Source: Pogonophryne albipinna (Eukaryota > Chordata > Actinopteri > Perciformes > Artedidraconidae). From it: a DNA stretch of 64,000 nt. The stretch lies in the NCBI GenBank assembly GCA_028583405.1, contig CM053249.1, positions 35,540,628-35,604,627 on the forward strand, given 5' to 3'. The notes under the pieces are model-generated. The model was not told the origin of the DNA. It was given only the letters and a program-made list of their open reading frames with translations, and made no database searches. Position numbers and translations under genes: made by a program. Shown piece by piece: positions 1-10,115 of the stretch (position 1 is its first letter; every line of letters begins with the position of its first letter).

Positions 1-801
1 AGGTTTCACTGCTGGTGCCACCGGGGGTTGATTCTGCAGCCACCGGACGTTCCTTACATTTTTTTAAATAAATTCACAGTTAGTTGGATTTAATACCATG
101 GTTTCTTAAAACTGTTTACTAAGCATTCATAACAAAACCGTCTCTGCGTAGAATAACAGTAGCAATAAGAACCTGTGGGCTCACGTGCGCCCCCTTCAGT
201 GCGGCAGAGGTTATGGCTGCCTCTCCTGGTGCTTTTTTCATTGCCGTTGTACGATGAGACCAGCGAGCCTAAATATCATATATACGTGAAATAAGTCATT
301 TAGAGACTATGGATGGCGAGGATAAATGTAATAAAGGGATCTACAAACATTACATTGGTGACATACAGTGAGATGGTGCAGGCATGCGCTTAGGGCCCGC
401 TTTCCAGACAGTTTCTGTGGGGTGACGCATTCTGAGGTGAGGCAGAGCTCATCTGTGCCTCACCTTACCACACAGTAACTGGCTTGAGCGCGCTCACAAA
501 ATAAGTGCCCACGTTAAATTAGTGCCCGTGCTCCAGCAAGTTACTGTGGGCTTCTGTGAGGCAGAGCTCGTCCCTGCCTCACTTCTCATCGCTACCCGTA
601 GTTGTAGCGGAGCTCGGCAAATTAGCTGATTTTTACTATAAAAAGCGATTGGAATCATACATAAATCACATTTACAACACAGATCAGTGGAGACATGTTA
701 TTATTATTACTATTTAGTTTTTCTTTAGTTGTTTTTCCGTTACATTGGAGTATGACAGGTGAGGCTCTGCCTCCCCTGCCTCCCCTGACTGCACGTCGCT
801 G
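1..801. mobile_element. hAT non-autonomous element, family G copy 1 (truncated)
   Basis: From about 145 to 801 this is the same sequence as 53622-54247, which lies inside a complete copy of the family (52915-54247). Both share the motif pair GAGGCAGAGCTC / CCTGCCTCAC and a right end reading GACTGCACGTCGCTG. That end is the inverted partner of the left terminus CAGTGACGTGCGGT seen in copy 2. The left terminus is missing here: bases 1-140 do not match copy 2, so this copy is broken, or its left part was replaced or lies beyond the window. No open frame is recognisable. The hAT assignment rests on copy 2, which has an 8-bp target duplication. Confidence 0.65.
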
Positions 802-1049
802 CACTTAACATATCTGAAGGGAGACTGGAATACAATATATATGTAACAAAAAGCTAACATCTAATTTAAATTATACATTTCAAACACAGTATTTTCCCAC
901 ATAGCCAATTATCTTTATAAAACAAAAAAATGCTTTTAGTCTATTTAGGATGATGGACAGTTTGAAGCATTGAGTGATCAGTCTGTAAACAAAATGTTAA
1001 TCACAGACATTTTGGTTATGATATTAATACTAATGTTATTATATTAAAG

Positions 1050-2414
1050 CAGGGGTGGGGAACCTCCGGCCACCGGGCCGTATACGGACCGCTAGACCAT
1101 TTGGTATGGCCCTCGAGGTAATTTATAAACAAAGTGGCCTGTGCCTGGTGGTGGGGCCCAATGTGATATATTTTCATGGGGCCCATAATCCCTGGCGGCG
1201 CCCCTGCAGGGAGGAGGCGGGATTCGCCCTCTCGTCCCGGGCGGAGAGATTTTCTCCCCCCGCCAGGTCAGTCAAATCCGTGAAGACGGGCAGCCCGTCC
1301 CCGTGAGTGCCGGCACACCGGTTCCACGGGGTGGGCTGAAGAGGTGGAGGGCGCCGCGGGCACGAGATCTCCGTGCCGGCACCTCTCCCTTCGTCTCACC
1401 GTCGCGCCGCGCTCCCTCGTCTGCAGGAAAACCTGTGGAGGAGCGCGCGCTGCGGTGACTCTTCTCTCTACTGAAGTCTTTGAACGCACCGCGGCCCGCC
1501 CTCAGGGGAGGGGGGCCGCGAGCGCCGTCACAATGCCGTCTCTTCGAAACGGACATTATGGGAAAAAGTGGAATTGTGGAGAGAGATTACTCTTACTCTG
1601 GGATAAATGCACTCGTTCTCACTGAATGCATTTTCCCCACACACACACATCACTAGAGTTTACAAACGTAAACCACCGTTCCCCTGCGGAGGTCCCTGAA
1701 CGCACCGCGGCCACTCTCACGAGGGCCGCGCGCCCACGTATTAACGCTGTATTTCCCATTCAACGGTGAAATGCATTAATCGGAGCTATTATACCAGGCA
1801 AGGTGTGTTTTCTGACAACAGCACGCGGGCAATAGCGTCTCTTGAACCCGCACAGTGCTTTGACAGCACACGGTTTATTCCACTCACGTGCACACGCCCA
1901 CCTGCCGGCTGCCACCAAGCTACTTATTCGGCCTTGCAGCCCAATAATCGCTCTGATCTGGTGAGGCGGGGGCATCTCTAGCAATGAGCGAGTAGCCCAC
2001 ACACCCGCCGCCATGATCATCATCCAGGGAGAGTACAGCCCTGGGCGGTGGACTTCCATGGATGCCGGACTCGGACGGAATGGCGAACGTGAAATGGCAC
2101 CGCCTCGGCCATATGCTGGTCCCCCAAACACTCGAAGCAGAGGTGGTGGGGATCGGCGCCCGCTATCTTTCTTTCTCTTTCTTCCTTTCTCTCAAAAAAT
2201 ACGTCTCGGACTCAGTGCTAGGCTATCACCTCCGCTCGCTGAAGAGTAAAGGATGGTGGTCAGGAGGTGAGGCCTCCTTTTATACGGAAGTGAGATGCGC
2301 ACGCATTCAGGTAGGCCCGCCCCGGGGCCGGCTACGTATATAGAAATCTCAGTAGGTGAATGCTTGCATGATAAGGTAGTACCCATAGAGTCCAGTAGAG
2401 GGCGGAGCCTGTGA
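1050..2414. other. GC-rich segment starting with a hAT-like terminus
   Basis: At 1050 the sequence CAGGGGTGGGGAACCTCCGG resembles the terminal inverted repeat of many hAT elements, but I found no inverted partner downstream. The next 1.3 kb is rich in CpG and contains two related GC-rich blocks (about 1469-1526 and 1682-1735) that share GAACGCACCGCGGCC. A CT-rich run sits at 2167-2190. I recognise no protein in it. It may be the 5' part of the decayed hAT whose 3' coding end lies at 2575-3042, but that link is only inference. Confidence 0.35.
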
Positions 2415-2565
2415 GAGATATAACTTCACTTCTAAAAGGGGCAAATTAATAATCTTTTTTCTCAAAGCAAACCTGTGAGTTGGATGTAGAAAAGTCAAAA
2501 TCAATCTTTCGGAATCCAAACTGTAACATATAATAAGTACCCTGTATCAAGATTGACCTAGCCTC
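2415..2565. repeat. Fragment of the TTAA-flanked family E
   Basis: This stretch matches 61208-61490, which lies inside the TTAA-flanked element at 61144-62245. The shared sequence includes the segments around AACTTCACTTCTAAAAGGGG and ACATATAATAAGTACCCTGT. About 130 bp present in the 61-kb copy are missing here, between roughly 2505 and 2510. Neither end of the element is present, so this is an internal fragment. Confidence 0.65.
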
Positions 2566-2574
2566 CCGCCAAGA

Positions 2575-3042
2575 ACACACCAACAATGCATGGCTCAAGA
2601 TTGCGACGGCACTGGATCCACGTTTTAAAGACTTAAAGAAGCGGTGTGGACCACACTTGGAGGCATGCTGCGTTCACCACCCAGAAGATCTCCACACACT
2701 GAAGGTGGGCCACCCAAGAAGAAAATGAACATTCTTCTACAGATGGGCTCAGATTCAGAATCGGAGGAAGAGGTACAGCCTGACAGAGCCATACACAGGT
2801 ACAGAGCAGAACCCACCACTAGTATGGAGGACTGTCCCTTGCAGTGGTGGTCATCTCATGCAGGAGCCCATGACAAGCTGACCCCACTGGCTCGCAAATA
2901 TCTAGCCACTCCTGCATCCACAGTTCCATGTGAAAGACTCTTCTCAGTTGCAGGTCACATTGTGCAAAAGAAGCGGTCAGCTTTACTCTCAGAAAATGTG
3001 GACAAGTTGGTTTGCCTCAGCAACTGGCTAAAGGATGAATAG
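2575..3042 (+). pseudogene. hAT (ZBED-like) transposase, C-terminal fragment
   Basis: The first frame (from about 2584) reads ATALDPRFKDLK, a typical late block of Ac/ZBED-type hAT transposases. At about 2640 the reading shifts frame and continues to a stop at 3040-3042. The second frame contains KKKMNILLQMGSDSESEEE and then the hAT dimerisation block, with LARKYLATPASTVPCERLFS and LVCLSNWL. The protein would have catalysed cut-and-paste transposition, and the C-terminal block normally mediates dimerisation. The N-terminal BED finger and the catalytic core are missing, so this is a dead 3' remnant. It is followed by an A-rich run at about 3104-3117. The family call is secure. Which terminal repeats belonged to it is unknown. 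Confidence 0.8.
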
Positions 3043-3428
3043 AGAAGAGGGCCATGTAATTGTGTAGGCCACGTTGTGTTGGCCATGTTCTTTTGGTTTG
3101 ATATAAAAAAAAAAAAGAGGTTTCATTCAAATAACTGCTTTTTGACTGTTTCTACACGGACCACTATTGCGGTAAGCATGTTGTAACTTCCGGTTGTTGT
3201 TGTCACCTCCTGGTATCCCGTGTGCCTGTTCTGTTGCTGATAGCTTATTATCTTAACTTAATCGATCGTTTTAAAACTCTTGATCACAGCAACTGCCTGA
3301 CGTTGTAATCACACGTTACTACAGCTTAAGCACTCACAACTCTCCTTCTCTTAGCGACTGTAACTCCACAGTTGCCTACACTCTTTTCGGGTTTGCTAAC
3401 GGTAGCTACTTTAGCTTGATAGCTAGCC

Positions 3429-4457
3429 ATGGCTCTTTCCCCACCCTCGGGTGCTATTTCCTGCTCTAACTGTCTCATGTTTGGTTACTTCCCTACCTCC
3501 TTTACTGTTACATGTGTTAAATGTAGTATAGTTGTTAGGTTGGAGGCGGGAATCATAGCCATAGAAGCCCGGCTCCGCATCTTAGAAAGTAACTCAGCTA
3601 CAGTAAAGCCCATGTTAGCCGGTGCGGACCGGCAATAGGTAGCTCCTCTTAGCCGTCCCCCGGCAACTCCCGAGCAGCAGGGAGACTGGGTGACTGTTCA
3701 GAAGGGGCATAACGCGAAACCCGCAGGTCCCCACCAACCCGTTCACGTATCTAACAGATATTCCCCACTCAGCGAGACACCCGCTGAGAAGCCAACTCTG
3801 GTTATTGGTAGCTCTATTATGAGACAAGTGAATTTAGAGACCGAAGCCTCCACAGTCAAATGCATTCCGGGGGCCAGAGCGGGCGACGTTGAGGCGCATC
3901 TTAAACTGCTGGCTAAAAATAAACGTAAATACAGTAGGATTGTTATTCACGTCGGTGGTAATGATGTTCGTTTACGCCAATCAGAATGCACCAAACTTAA
4001 TGTGGAGTCGGTGTGTAGTTATGCTAAAACAATGTCGGACACCGTAATCTTCTCTGGTCCCCTCCCCAATCTGATCAATGATGACATGTATAGCCGCATG
4101 TCATCATTTCAGCGCTAGTTGTCTTGGTGGTGCCCAGCAAACAATGTGGGCTTCGTAAATAATTGGACAGCCTTCTGGGGAAAACCTGGTTTGATTAAGA
4201 GAGACGGCATTCATCCTACTTTGGAAGGTGCAGATCTCATTTCGGCAAACATTTCAGGGCTTTGTGGACTTAATCCATGTCAAAGTGGAGTTGAGACCAG
4301 GAGGCGGAGTCGCAGTCTTATATGTTTCTCTGCGCTCTCTCCTAGGCAGTCATCCATAGGAATCCCGAACACAATAAAATACCCAATATTAACGGTGTGT
4401 GTGTCTGCCCAAGGACAATTTAAGGTAAAACCTAATCGAGGTGTCATATATAATAAC
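3429..4457 (+). pseudogene. LINE ORF1 with SGNH-hydrolase (esterase) domain
   Basis: One reading frame runs from the ATG at 3429 to the MITE insertion at 4458, broken by TAG codons at 3636-3638 and 4116-4118. The N-terminal part has paired cysteines (CSNC, CVKC) followed by a possible short coiled region. After a proline-rich linker comes the esterase-like domain: LVIGSSIMRQV (block I, with Ser in the GSS motif), IVIHVGGNDVRL (the GGND block) and [15 protein letters not shown] (the DxxH block). Domains of this type occur in ORF1 proteins of L2/CR1-group LINEs, where they are thought to act in the ribonucleoprotein or in membrane contact. The two stops make it non-functional. The 3' end of the frame is cut by the hAT MITE. 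Confidence 0.8.
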
Positions 4458-4943
4458 TAGTGGTGCACGATAATTATCGGCCCGATAATTATCGGTCCGA
4501 TATTAGGAATTATGACGTCATCCCGATAAACCCGATAAAAGTATTAATAGCCCCGATAATATACAATATATTTTTTGGGTAATAAAAAAATAAAAAATAC
4601 TGCGGTGTGGGTGGATTGGGATGAGGGGCGCTTGTTTTTCACTCGGCTCCTCCCGTTTTGCCAGTACTGTGGTATTAGTGGTTTAGGAAGAGTGGAGTTT
4701 TTCACAAATCCAGCGCTCCCTAACTCATGCCTGGCTGTGACGTAAATGGTGTGCGGCCGTGAAGCCAGGACAGTAAACAAACATGTCGTCGGTAGTATGG
4801 GACTATTTCAAAGTTTCAGAGTTAGATAGTTTAATATATATATATTATATTATTATCGGTTATCGGTATCGGTATCGGTCTTGAGAAGCAGGAAGTTATC
4901 GGTATCGGTATCGGTTTCAAAAAACCAATATCGTGCATCCCTA
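4458..4943. mobile_element. hAT MITE with perfect 8-bp target duplication
   Basis: A 486-bp element inserted in the L2 LINE. The ends are TAGTGGTGCACGATAATTAT on the left and GATATCGTGCATCCCTA-like sequence on the right, which is an imperfect inverted pair (TAGGGATGCACGATAT when reversed). ATAATAAC flanks it at 4450-4457 and again at 4944-4951, the 8-bp duplication expected of hAT transposases. The interior is rich in CCGATA/TATCGG repeats. It has no coding capacity, so it would have needed a transposase from elsewhere. Confidence 0.88.
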
Positions 4944-4981
4944 ATAATAACCTAATAAAAGTAAATGTAACAACTACTACA

Positions 4982-5507
4982 GTGCAACAAAACAGGAATA
5001 TTAAATGTGGTCTCTTAAACATAAGATCTCTAGCATCTAAAGCAATATTGGTAAATGATTTAATATCAGATTATAATATTGATATATGCTGTCTCACTGA
5101 AACTTGGTTGAGACATGAAGAATATGTCAGCATAAATGAGGCCACTCCACCCAGCCATATCAATACTCATATTGCCCGAGGCGTGGGCCGAGGAGGTGGA
5201 GTTGCAGCAATCTTTGACTCAAGTTTACTTATCAATACTAAACCAAAATTAAATTATACCTCCTTTGAAAGCCTCGTTTTTAGTCTTACGCATCCGACCT
5301 GGAAAACTTTGCAGCCAATCTTATTTGTTACAGTGTACCGTGCACCAGGTCCTTATTCAGAATTCTTATCAGAATTCTCTGAGTTTTTATCAACTTTGGT
5401 TCTTAAAACAGATAAAGTAATTATCGTAGGTGACTTTAATATTCATGTTGACGATGATAAAAATAGCCTTACTGTTGCATTTAACTCTATATTAGATTCT
5501 GTTGGGC
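4982..5507 (+). pseudogene. LINE endonuclease (APE-type), truncated
   Basis: The reading begins just after the MITE, with KCGLLNIRSLASKA, then CCLTETWL (catalytic Glu of APE-like nucleases), GGGVAAIFD, VTVYRAPGPY and VIIVGDFNIHVDD (the GDFN block). This domain nicks target DNA to prime reverse transcription. It is cut after LDSVG at about 5507, where foreign sequence begins, so the C-terminal SDH block is lost. The frame differs from the RT part downstream. It belongs to the same LINE as ORF1 and the RT at 7489-9490. Confidence 0.85.
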
Positions 5508-5513
5508 CCTTTC

Positions 5514-5657
5514 TCATTTCTCTAACTCCCCTCCTCGACTCCCCTCCTCGACTGCTATCCTCGATACTTAGTCCCGCCCACAGGAGATGCGAGCGGAGGA
5601 GCCGAGGAGGGGAACCGAGGAGAGAGGAGGGGAAGCAGCAGGCGGTTAGAGAAATGA
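5514..5657. mobile_element. Small foldback element (144 bp)
   Basis: TCATTTCTCTAAC at 5514-5526 has its exact inverted partner GTTAGAGAAATGA at 5645-5657. The arms continue as CT-rich (CCCCTCCTCGAC repeats) and GA-rich (GAGGAGGGGA repeats) sequence that can pair imperfectly, giving a long hairpin. It lies right at the point where LINE homology stops. No target duplication is clear, so the superfamily is unknown. Confidence 0.5.
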
Positions 5658-5806
5658 CAATTCCTCTCCTCTGAGCGGTCATTTTAATGATGACAGGAGG
5701 CACAGCAGCCCTCTGTCTGATGGACAGATGTGTTCATGATGACTTATATATTTACTTTGATTCATTCACAGTGCGGTATAATGAGACAATAACAGGCTAC
5801 AGATGC

Positions 5807-5808
<2 letters not shown>

Positions 5809-5873
<65 letters not shown>
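5809..5873. repeat. (AC)n microsatellite
   Basis: An uninterrupted AC run of about 32 units. It directly abuts the left terminus of the hAT derivative at 5875. Open frames through it (poly Thr-His) are not genes. Confidence 0.97.
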
Positions 5874-5874
<1 letters not shown>

Positions 5875-7017
5875 CAGTGGCGAGCCATGACTTTTATACC
5901 TAGGCCCTCTGACCCCCCCCTTCCCTCGAAAAAAAAGAAGAGATATTACGTCACAGCGTATACTTCAGTGGAATATCAAAACAGCGGTCCGGGGTGCAAA
6001 ACGCATCAATGACAGCGACCCTCTACCACACAAAACAACACCATTTATATAAACACCTATCATGACAGGGCACCCACAGCCAAGTAACAATTACAAATGA
6101 ATTAAGTCGGCACGGCGGCCCACATTGAAAATGACTTAGGCCTACCTTTGATGATCAATCACTGAAACACAAAGTCCATCCTCCTGTTATTTTGGATGAA
6201 GCACTTCATGGCGGGTCATGCAGCTGATCCTTTGCCACTCCAATTTATCATTGTAACTCAATCTTGAAAATGACTCGGTTAATAATTTCGCAACGATGTC
6301 ATCACTATCACTGAAGTGAGCCATCATGAACGAACTTATGCTAATTATAAATCTATCGATCATAAATCTATCGATTAGATTTATGATTCGAAAATAATAA
6401 AAGTAGGGTAGACACGTGGATATTATCCGGCTGAACAAAACGTGCATTTATCTAACAGGTTCGTTTTCCACAGACCTTATTTCGAGCTATTTTCCAAAAT
6501 CCTCTGGAGAAATCCCATCGCTTTCTGTCGAGGGAATCCGAGCGAAGCTTACTTCCGGGTTTTAGGACACGTCACTGCACCACTTGCATAGACCTCACAG
6601 CGGGCGGAACTTGTCATAAAGTCCGCGAAAATAAATCCCGCCCATTTAGAGGGAACATATGATTGGTCAATTGTACTGTCATTTGACATTACTCTCTCAT
6701 TGAGTTACTATAGCGGGCCCTCTGTGAATGTACAGAGGGCCCCACAAGCTCTCCCGTCTTCACATAACTCGCAGAGACGGCATTTAACCCTTCACATTCC
6801 AACAGAAACTGAACCGGCAGATTCGAAGGATTTATTTCTTTGGAAATATTATTTTAAATACAATTAAATCAAGTTATTTTGGTAAAACTAATGAAAAATG
6901 TAACAACATTTTTATTTAAAAAAAAAACGTTTTTTTTTTTAATGTTTTCAAATATAATTTTTTAGAATATCTTAGGCCCTCACAGAGGGCCTAGAGGGCC
7001 CTGACGGCTCGCCACTG
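5875..7017. mobile_element. hAT non-autonomous element, family A copy 1
   Basis: Left end CAGTGGCGAGCCATGACTTT and right end GACGGCTCGCCACTG form an inverted pair (CAGTGGCGAGCC). The interior is collinear with the second copy at 45499-47958, apart from a 1.36-kb insertion in that copy. A perfect 11-bp hairpin (GGGCCCTCTGT ... ACAGAGGGCCC) lies at 6715-6742. The flanks here, an AC run on the left and an AT run on the right, show no clear target duplication, unlike copy 2. It sits inside the composite insertion that splits the L2 LINE. Confidence 0.85.
6187..6333 (-). pseudogene. Possible N-terminal hAT transposase remnant in family A copy 1
   Basis: On the minus strand about 48 codons read SDDIVAKLLTESFSRLSYND and then KLEWQRISCM. 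This resembles the block just before the TTF-type zinc finger in ZMYM1/DUF4371-type hAT transposases (DDIVA..LL...FS.LS...KLE). The same stretch occurs in copy 2 at about 45850-45990. It suggests that family A derives by internal deletion from such a hAT. The similarity is short and remembered rather than computed. Confidence 0.4.
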
Positions 7018-7465
7018 ATATATATATATACAATTTCAGAATCAAACAGAGCACTCTCATAGTAACGTAACACTGTCTGTCCGCTGCATCTACGCACACA
7101 CTGTACCACACACACCTACACCACACACACGCACATACAGCTCCTAAAACAGGCTACAGCCGTTGTGTATTTTATTGTGAAGCACTAAATGGTTTTAGAA
7201 AAATATCGACTCTTTGTTTGTAGATATCTACTAAACTAAAGCAAATAAAGAGAGTAGGCCTGTTATATGAGTGATATATATTATACACACTGCTCTGCTT
7301 TCTGTGGACCTCACAGCTGTTCTCACTGTAAACATCGCGTCGCGATGAAAGCAGTTAATAAAATAATATCCAGGGGATGCATGCAGAGCTGTCATTGGCT
7401 GAGATAAGCATGTCTGCTTGTAAGGGAGGAAACTTATACAAAATGTACACCACCCCAAATTGATC
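7018..7465. other. Unassigned sequence between family A element and LINE
   Basis: About 450 bp of AT-rich DNA with a short AT run and scattered CA-rich words. It has no match to the LINE on either side and no recognised element ends. It is part of the composite insertion in the L2 LINE. LINE homology resumes at about 7466. Confidence 0.4.
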
Positions 7466-7488
7466 ATGTTGTTGATAGTGCTACAGAT

Positions 7489-9490
7489 GTGCTGCGAATA
7501 AAATTAGACTCTGTTGCTCCTTTGAAAAAGAAGAAAATAAAACAACATAGATTAGCTCCATGGCATAATGCCGAAACCCGCAAAATAAAGCAAAAGTCGA
7601 GACAACTTGAAAGGATATGGCGTTCCACTAAACTTGAAGAATCTCGTTTAATTTGCCATATTACTCTCAAGGAATATAAGAAAGCACTGCGTAAAGCGAG
7701 AGCAGCCTACTACTCTTCATTAATAGATGAGAATAAGAATAATGCAAGATTTCTTTTCAGCACTGTAGCCATTTTATGTGCTTTTTTAACGATAAAATTG
7801 TTACTCTTAGAAACAAAATTAATGACCTCTTGCCTTTGACCAGTATAGTGTTATCAACAGCTCCCGGAAACGTACGTTCTAATATTACACTAGATAGTAA
7901 ACTAGAATGCTTTTCAGCCATTAACCTTGAACAATTAAATTTAATGATTCTCTCTTCTAACTCATCAACGTGCATGTTAGACCCAATTCCAACGAAGCTG
8001 TTGAAGGAAGTTTTTCCATTAATTAGCACTTCTTAATTAAATATTATGAATATGTCTTTATTATCAGGCTATGTTCCACAATCATTCAAAGTAGCAGTGA
8101 TAAAACTGCTTCTTAAAAAGCACAACCTCGATCCAGAAGTTTTAGCCAACTATAGACCTATTTCTAATCTTCCGTTCCTCTCAAAAATTCTTGAGAAAGC
8201 GGTCGCAAAACAGCTGTGTGATTACTTAAAAAACAATGATTTATTTGAAGATTTTCAGTCTGGCTTTAGAACACATCATAGCACAGAGACAGCTCTGGTT
8301 AAAGTCACAAATGACATTCTAATAGCCTCAGACAAGGGACTTGTCTCTATTCTTGTTTTGCTCGATCTCAGTGCTGCATTTGATACTATCGACCATGATA
8401 TCCTATTGCAAAGACTAGAGCACATAGTTGGCATACAGGGAACTGCTTTAGCCTGGTTTAGGTCCTATCTATCTAAACGCTCTCTGTTTGTACGTGTTAA
8501 CGATGAATCTTCCATGCAAACCAAAGTTAGCCATGGAGTGCCACAGGGCTCAGTGCTCGGACCTATTTTGTTCACATTATATATGCTTCCGTTAGGCAAT
8601 ATTATAAGGAATCATTCTGTAAACTTTCATTGTTATCCGGATGATACTCAACTATATTTATCAATCAAGCCTGATGAAATTAATCATCTAAATAAAATTC
8701 AAGACTGCCTTAAGGACTTAAAAACGTGGATGACCTTACATTTTTTGATGTTAAACACGACCAAAACTGAAGTTATTGTACTTGGCCCGAAGAATCTACG
8801 AAACAAATTATCTAAAGATATACTAACTATGGATGGCATTCATTTGGCCTCCAGTGAGACTGTAAGGAATCTTGGTGTTATATTTGATCAGGATTTATCC
8901 TTTAACGCCCACATAAAATCAATATCAAGGACCGCCTACTTCCATCTACGTAACATTGCAAAAATCAGGCATATCTTGCCTCAAACCGATGCAGAGAAAC
9001 TAGTCCATGCATTTGTTACTTCAAGGCTGGATTATTGTAACTCCTTATTATCAGGGTGTACCAAGAAGTCAGTCAAGTCTCTTCAGCTGATTCAAAATGC
9101 TGCAGCTCGTGTACTAACCAGAGTTAGGAAAAGGGACCACATTACTCCTGTTCTGGCTGCCTTACACTGGCTCCCTTACACTGGCTCCCTATAGAACACA
9201 GGATAGAATTTAAAATTCTTCTTCTCGCCAACAAAGCCCTTAATGGGCAGGCGCCATCTTACCTTAAAGAAATCATTATACCCTACTGTCCTATTAGGGC
9301 ATTGCGTTCCAAGAATGCAGGGTTGTTGGTTGTTCCTAGAGTCTCTAAAAGTACAATGGGAGCCAGAGCCTTTTCTTATCAAGCTCCACATTTGTGGAAT
9401 CAGCTTCCAGTTTGTGTTCGGGCGGCAGACACCCTATCCGTTTTTAAGAGTGCGCTTAAGACCTTCCTTTTTGATAAAGCTTATAGTTAG
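7489..9490 (+). pseudogene. L2-like LINE reverse transcriptase, broken
   Basis: The post-endonuclease part (KLDSVAPLKKKK, APWHNAETRKIK, ARAAYYSSLI) leads into the [36 protein letters not shown] (motif A, with catalytic Asp), [20 protein letters not shown], and CYPDDTQLY where YADD is expected. It copies LINE RNA onto nicked target DNA. Damage includes frameshifts before 8046, a TAA at about 8034-8036 and Ala-to-Pro in the YADD box. A tandem duplication of 14 bp (TTACACTGGCTCCC) near 9165-9192 forces a stop at 9192-9194. The frame resumes after the duplication and runs to a stop at 9490 (GARAFSYQAPHLWNQLP, LKTFLFDKAYS), so the C-terminus is otherwise preserved. Confidence 0.9.
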
Positions 9491-10073
9491 GGCTGATTAG
9501 ATTCAGCCCCTAGTTTTGCTGATATAGGCTTAGTTTGTCGGGGGACATCTTACTTCTTCCTTCTCTCTGTCTATACCTGTGTAATCATGTTCCGAATAAC
9601 CCAGCTTCCCCAAATGTCTTTCTTTTTGGTGTCTATATACGCCGGGATCCGGAGTCATGGATGATCCTGCGGTCCTGTGTCCTGGATCGCGAGCCCTGGA
9701 TCTTGATTCGTGGCTGTGGTCCTGGATCATAGGTCCTGGATGGATATCCTCGTGGATTCATCTTCCTATTATACACACATGCATTTCCAAACATTTGGAC
9801 TACCTATGTTGCAAATGTATTATCTTTTCAATTTACACACGGCATCTATTGCACGTCTGTCCGTCCTGGGAGAGGGATCCCTCCTCTGTTGCTCTCCCTG
9901 AGGTTTCTCCCATTTTTCCCTTTAAACTGTGGGTTTTCTCCGGAAGTTTTTCCTTGTACGATGTGAGGGTCTAAGGACAGAGGGTGTCGTAATGTCATAC
10001 TGATATTCTGTACACACTGTGAAGACCACTGAGACAAATGTAACATTTGTGATATTGGGCAATATAAATAAAC

Positions 10074-10115
<42 letters not shown>
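9491..10115 (+). mobile_element. L2-like LINE 3' UTR and (TTGA)n tail
   Basis: The 3' UTR contains blocks I recognise from fish L2 elements: GATCCTGCGGTCCTGTGTCC, TTTTTCCTTGTACGATGTGA and TTGGGCAATATAAATAAACA. It closes in about ten TTGA units (10072-10115). Short tandem tails of this kind are usual at L2 3' ends and mark the 3' boundary of the insertion. Confidence 0.85.

Larger units (their letters stand above)
3140..10115 (+). mobile_element. L2-like LINE retrotransposon, copy 1 (interrupted, near full length)
   Basis: In order it holds a 5' leader (about 3140-3428), an ORF1 with an SGNH/esterase-like domain, an apurinic-type endonuclease block, a reverse transcriptase, a 3' UTR and a (TTGA)n tail ending near 10115. 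It is broken by a hAT MITE (4458-4943) and by a composite insertion between about 5510 and 7465, which also removed the end of the endonuclease and the link to the RT. Further damage includes two in-frame stops in ORF1, several frameshifts in ORF2, a changed RT catalytic motif and a 14-bp duplication. The L2 call rests on the ORF1 type, the RT sequence and the 3' end. The exact 5' boundary is uncertain. Confidence 0.8.

Noticed and set aside
5867..7025. 8-bp target duplication for family A copy 1
   Set aside because: Flanks are an AC run and an AT run and do not match beyond chance.
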